From Berberis thunbergii (Eukaryota; Streptophyta; Magnoliopsida; Ranunculales; Berberidaceae): a DNA stretch of 64,000 bases. A program made the translations under genes and the position numbers. The notes beneath the pieces were generated by a model. That model was not told the origin of the DNA and did no database searches. It saw nothing but the letters and a program-made list of their open reading frames with translations. Of the stretch, positions 59,469 to 64,000 are shown one piece after another (position 1 is the stretch's first letter; every line of letters starts with the position of its first letter). The stretch is from the NCBI GenBank assembly GCA_003290165.1, contig QNQO01005785.1, positions 124,001 through 188,000 on the forward strand, given 5' to 3'.

Positions 59469-59700
59469 CACTACACCAAAAGGCTTGTTTAGCTACGAGG
59501 AGGTGGCCACGGCTCTAAGTCGTTGGTTTATTTGCCACAGCTAAAAACCATGGCTATAACGGCCAACTGTGTAAAATCGTGGCTAAAAAATAAAACCGTG
59601 GCCAAAAAACACTACACCAAAAGGATTGCCACTGTTTTAAACCGTGGCTATAACTGCCAACGGTTTAAAACCGTAGCTAAAAATTTTTTCACTTTCGCGC
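59469..59700. mobile_element. Two CACTA-transposon termini 141 bp apart
   Basis: CACTACACCAAAAGG occurs at 59469 and again at 59610. Each is followed by subterminal repeats of the GCCACGG/CCGTGGCTA type (ACCGTGGCTATAACTGCCAA, GTTTTAAACCGTGGC). The CACTA end with short inverted subterminal motifs marks the En/Spm superfamily. No matching opposite end was found to the right, so the element either continues out of the window or is truncated. Confidence 0.88.
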
Positions 59701-61216
59701 TTTGGCGAAAATTTTGATGAAAAATAGATTCTCACAAGGGAAGAAGAAGGACGCAAAAAGGAGAGGGTGATAGAAAAAGAAGAACAAGAAGAAAAAGAAG
59801 AAAGTTTGAGAAGGTAAGATCTCCTTCTTCTTCTTTAGATCTCCTTATTCTTTAGATCTCTTCTTCTTCTTCTTTTTTTCTTCTTTCAGCAAAGCAAACC
59901 CTAGAACTCACTTTCTTCTTTTCTCCAGCTCGATTTCTGAAGAGGATAAGAAGAAGATTTCTCCGAATGGATCAATTTCTCCGCTCCCGAAGAAGATTGT
60001 TGATGATGAAGCCAGGTTTTGCAAGCCTGATATGATTTCCCAACAACCCATTGAATAAATTTTTGATTTTTATGTTAAATGTTAGATGAACTTCTTTGTT
60101 TTTCCTGTTGAAGACTGTCGGCATCCCAAGACTATGGAGGATTTCATCAGATCTACACCCCCATTGAAGGTTTTACTTTGAATCTCAATCGATTAGGGAG
60201 AAAGTTTCAATTGGGTTTTTTGCTTGATAAAAATCGGATTGTTATTGTTTGGTTTTGTCATCAGTGAAGAAACTTCACTATTGTCTATAAGTTATTTAGA
60301 TGTTAAAATTGATAAGGAATGATCTGTGTTTTGTATTTCAGGTTAGGTTTTCTCTGCACATACAAAACTTTCCATGTGAATCATCATCCAAAGTGTGCTT
60401 CAACACCTGACATGCTTTCAGTATTTCTCTACCACTTATGTCAGGTATTCACTTTTTAGTGTCATAACCTTCTTGTTTAGTGCTTATATCCTTGATATAT
60501 TTAGATAACAATGACTACCAAGCATCAATCTGCTAGTGCAATTGTACTCTAGCACTTCTGCGCGCCATGTTTGGGTACTAGATTTAATTATTTGAGTTTC
60601 TACTGTACCATAATTGCAATTGTTTATATGCTTTAAAATGTGTTTGACATCTCACTTTTCTTATGCCTTATGTTGAGCTTACGTTTCTATGCTTTAAACT
60701 GTGTTTGACATCTCCTTTTTTTATATGCCTCATGTTGAACCAATGTGAAACCTTAGGAAGAAGGGAGTATGGAGAAGTTTTTGTATGTGCAATTGAATAC
60801 CTTGCCCTTTTACCAGTGGATAGGACAATGGAGAAGTTTTTGCATGTAAGTATTCTAGGCAGCAACTGCGCGCACATGGTTTGTTTCCACTTAACAATTA
60901 TAATCACTCATCAGTTTAAGGCTTTAAGCAAATGCATGCATTAGACAATTATGCCATATTTTAAAGTCAATCCATCAACCCACTCCTTCATTTATTGTTT
61001 GGGAATTTTTTATTTATTTATCCCTATATTTATGATTTATGTTTATTACTTTGTTAAAGTTTGCTTCTTCAACTCCACTGATTTTTTTGGGTACTTTGCA
61101 ATATGTTTGATTCACTAAAAATCTTAACTTAACTCTTTGTTTTCCCTGCAAAAGGTTTGATTTAATGGGGTTCGATTGAGGAATAAATATTTCTCAGAGT
61201 TGACTACTTTATGCAG
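59701..61216. other. Interior behind the CACTA end; exon-like pieces, unassigned
   Basis: GA/CT-rich leader-like DNA (59740-59935), then short exon-like stretches: an open piece around 59940-60015, one with CRHPKTMEDFIRSTPPLK (60112-60168) and one between an acceptor-like CAG (60340) and 60445. None could be joined into a known protein. They may be the 5' exons of the gene fragment at 61217 or of the Pumilio gene, or carried fragments inside the CACTA element. Confidence 0.4.
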
Positions 61217-61586
61217 GCTTTTTGGCCTTCAATAGTAATGAAGAAATGGCTAAACATTAAGCCCAAGGTGAACGAATTCAGTGAAGATGAAACCGACACA
61301 GAAACTGAGAGTGAGGATGATGGTATGTTGTTTAAATATCTCTACCAAGATTAGAGTAATGGCAATATTCTGTATGTTTGATATTATCTTCTCCGACTTT
61401 TGTCCAGCATGCTCCCTTAACGATGCAAAAACAGTTATCTGCAAGGATCAAGTTCCAACAACTGGAGGGAGTCGGTTCACAACTCCATATCAAACTTCAG
61501 GCAATAAGAATTATCATCAAACTCAGATATTTAATTCATCAAACTTCTATGAGTTTTCTTGCTGGCATGGATCTTCGAATAATTAA
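61217..61586 (+). pseudogene. Gene fragment like plant inositol polyphosphate 5-phosphatase
   Basis: Two exon-like pieces with good splice sites. 61217-61322 reads AFWPSIVMKKWLNIKPKVNE followed by an acidic stretch (FSEDETDTETESEDD). It is joined in phase over an 85-bp intron to 61408 onward (ACSLNDAKTVICKDQ). This is the hydrophilic N-terminal region characteristic of plant type I inositol polyphosphate 5-phosphatases, recognised from memory. No catalytic domain follows, and the frame closes at TAA near 61584. It is either a truncated gene copy or a piece carried by the CACTA element 1.6 kb upstream. Confidence 0.6.
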
Positions 61587-61902
61587 AATGTCTTCTTGAC
61601 CTTCTTGATGATATATGAACTGACATGATTTCTTTTTTTCTTTCTTCTTCTTCTTCTTATTTTTTTTTCATTGTACAAGTATATTATAACTTGAGTAGTT
61701 TAAGACTGTTTGGAGTAATACTCGTACTTGGTCTGTCCAGGAATACCATTAAAACATAGAATATGAAAATCAGAAACCATACGTGCTCAGTACATAAACA
61801 CAAAGGAAGTAAGGTCTGGGTGCTAAGTATTGTTATTATACTTCCTTTTTTCTTTTTTTGGAATATTAGAATTTGATTTTGATTTAGCTCATCGCCTTTA
61901 TT

Positions 61903-64000
61903 ATGCTGTTCTGTAAATTTGGTTTTCAAGAAGCCAAAGTCTATTCAATTGAAATCCACAAATTTCCAAAGAAGGGATTGACGAAACCCTTTAATAAGTC
62001 CCCCTCCAAGCATAAAGATCAATCAGAGAAGACGAATGAGCCGAAATCTAAGCGAGAAGCTCGTCTTCAGAGCAAGGTCAGTCACTTTTCAGATTGTTGC
62101 TGTTATCATTAAATATTTTGGAAATGGAAGTTTGTTTCATTTTTATCGCCAACATCCATATTTTATAATAATGATCATTTTTGGAATTAGTGTTGGTGTG
62201 TTTTCATTGATGGTCTTCAGTCTGAAAACAACCCGTACTTTTCATTTACCAGATTGTCAGTGGTTTCTTTCGCAATTATATCTTTAACTCCTACACAAAC
62301 TGCAAAGCATAAATATTATCTATGAAGGGAAATATCTCTCTGTTCATGGGAGTTCATGTGGTATTTTATTTCAGTTTTTTCGTGGATTAGCGTCCTAGTC
62401 TTCATAAAAATATCCTATAGGAGATTATGATATTTCTTGGTAATGTAGATTCGTGTAATGTCAGTGCTACATCAAGTCAAAGATGCATCATCTTTTTGGT
62501 TTTAACTTATTGTAGGCAGAAACAGAGGCAAAGAAGAAGAAGAGGAAGAAAAACTATGATCTTCAACATGTAAGCACCAAGTTCTCTTAGGGGTTATGGA
62601 TTTTTTTGATTGGTCAAAGGATTATTTTTAAAAAATAAAATTATTTGTTACATTTCATATTTGGTTTGTATAGGAGCTTGCAACCCTATGGGAGAAAATG
62701 AGGCGGCGCAATATTGCTAAAGAAGACAGCTCGAAGTAAGAAGTTCATTTTTAATAATGGGGTTCTTTTGTAGCAATATTTTAGTAATATGGCTAACTTT
62801 GTTCATTTTAATATTTTAAGAATGGTGAGTGAAGCTGTACAGAAGATGAAGGGGAAGATACCTGAAATTGCCATGTCCCATGTATCTTCTCGGGTTTTGC
62901 AGGTAAATATTATTCTCTTGCTGACTTCTCTTCCATTTTCATTTGATTTACTATTAACTGCAGTAGAGCTTTGCTTGTTTCATATTAGACTTGTGTCAAG
63001 TATTGTACCCAACCTGAACGAGATCACATATTTAAGGAGCTCCAGCCAGATCTTCTTACGCTTGCACGTAACGCATATTCAGTTCATCTAGTAAAAAAGA
63101 TGTTAGACAATGGTATGTTTCTGCCGAGAAAGTGGAAAATTGAAGTTACGACAATGTTGATTGGAGATTTAGGGCATTGAAAATCTGATTTTCTTCTTTC
63201 TGATTTGTTTTTCTTCATGATGTTGCAGCCTCTAAAAAACAGTTGGAAGGTTTCATCTCTGCCCTCCATGGGCATGTTGCCTCTCTTCTCTGTCATATGG
63301 TTGGATTTGTTGGTATGTTATAACCGATTCAGTTTACAGCAATAGAAGTTTTCTTGTATTTTTATTCTTTGTGAAGTCTGTTGCTTTATTTGTTAAATAC
63401 ATCCAAGGATTGTTAAAGTCAAAGTTTGAGTAATCTTGGGTATGGTGGATCATTATTTTGCTTGGACTTGTTTGACTTAGTTGAGTGATATCGGACTTTA
63501 CTGATGTCTTTAACATTGGTTGCTTTTGAAAATGGACTTTAGTTGCTCCCAGGCTAAGAAGTAGGGGAAAAAGGGGCACAAAGTTTCTTATAGAAACATG
63601 TTTTCTTGTGAAAACATTCTATATTTCTTTGTTACATATTCGTGCATATTTGGTTGAACTCTGCAGACCTGATGTTTTTAATATTGCCTAATGGTTCTTA
63701 TTTGGCAGTTGTTGAACATGCCTACCAATTGGGAAATGCATCTCAGAGACAAAATATATTGTTCGAGTTGTATTCAACAGAGTTTCAGCTGTTCAAGGAT
63801 TTGGCTTCATCTAAAAAAAAGGTTTGCTTCAAGCATTAAGCATATCCATATCTCCTCTTTACATCTGTGCAATCAGCTTAGGCATTTTTCTAAGAACACT
63901 GCCAAGATTTAGGCAAAGCTAAGACTCGGTCACTGCTTGGTCCAGTCCTCCTTGCACATGACGGTTCGGTCGAAAACAAAAAGGAACCCCAGTACCACAA
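61903..64000 (+). CDS. PUM24: Pumilio-family RNA-binding protein PUM24/Puf6-like, 5' part
   Basis: Nucleolar Puf-repeat protein; in plants and yeast this family works in ribosome assembly and rRNA processing. Exons: one ending 62076 (start 61931 by splice site, or ATG 61903), then 62516-62569, 62674-62735, 62821-62902, 62989-63112, 63229-63312 and 63709-63821, all GT-AG with matching phases. The protein has a basic N-terminus (PKSKREARLQSK, KKKKRKKNYDLQ), then the Puf-A signature LATLWEKMRRRNIAKED. Puf-type repeats follow: SHVSSRVLQTCVKYCTQPER, LARNAYSVHLVKKMLDNASK, HMVGFVVVEHAYQLGNASQR. It ends in a donor at 63822 and continues past the right edge. The first exon is uncertain. Confidence 0.9.

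Noticed and set aside
59165..59518. 117-codon frame after the chromovirus gag
   Set aside because: Wrong frame of the Gln/Asn-rich gag tail and it runs into the CACTA end.

Overview
The window is nuclear DNA of a flowering plant, most likely a dicot, though the species cannot be named from the sequence. The evidence is split genes with GT-AG introns, high AT content, tRNA-derived SINEs, hAT, CACTA and Mutator-type elements, and nested LTR retrotransposons of plant Ty3/gypsy lineages. There is no prokaryotic or organellar signature. About four fifths of the window is recognisable or suspected mobile DNA. Only two host genes are supported.

Layout. (1) 1-11.5 kb: two decayed Ty3/gypsy elements of Tat type. 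One lies on the minus strand (gag-protease, 2.5-4.5 kb) with a 720-bp hAT MITE in its 3' region. The other lies on the plus strand (end of protease, RT, RNase H, integrase, 5.5-9.2 kb) and has an antisense reading frame behind it. (2) 12.1-23.6 kb: an 11.4-kb array of four tandem ~2.04-kb units followed by two tandem ~1.69-kb units, built from pieces of one long LTR. (3) 24.8-35.8 kb: a complete nine-exon host gene for a 343-residue multi-pass membrane protein. Its third intron is 8 kb and holds a SINE, a LINE tail and a TIR element, and its last intron holds a foldback element. (4) 36.5-42.1 kb: a second copy of the hAT MITE, then a degenerate minus-strand chromovirus flanked by LTRs; a 120-bp Mutator-like MITE sits in one LTR. 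(5) 42.5-53.9 kb: a Tat-lineage retrotransposon bounded by ~590-bp LTRs and a perfect 5-bp target duplication (ATGAC). It carries gag, protease and RT remnants, five 183-bp tandem repeats, and a long antisense gene with its own TATA box and poly(A) signal. A TRIM-like element and a hAT element carrying a piece of a CDKF-type kinase gene are inserted in that antisense gene. (6) 54-56.8 kb: intergenic DNA with two SINEs. (7) 56.8-59.5 kb: LTR and gag of another chromovirus, cut by a CACTA terminus. (8) 61.2-64 kb: a two-exon fragment resembling a plant inositol polyphosphate 5-phosphatase, then the 5' two thirds of a PUM24/Puf6-type Pumilio gene that runs off the right edge.

The host genes have no operon-like relation. 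The coherent systems here are the mobile elements: sense and antisense genes inside Tat elements, non-autonomous hAT elements that moved with 8-bp target duplications, and gene fragments carried by or next to DNA transposons. Exon boundaries of the two host genes were placed by hand from reading-frame continuity and GT-AG signals.
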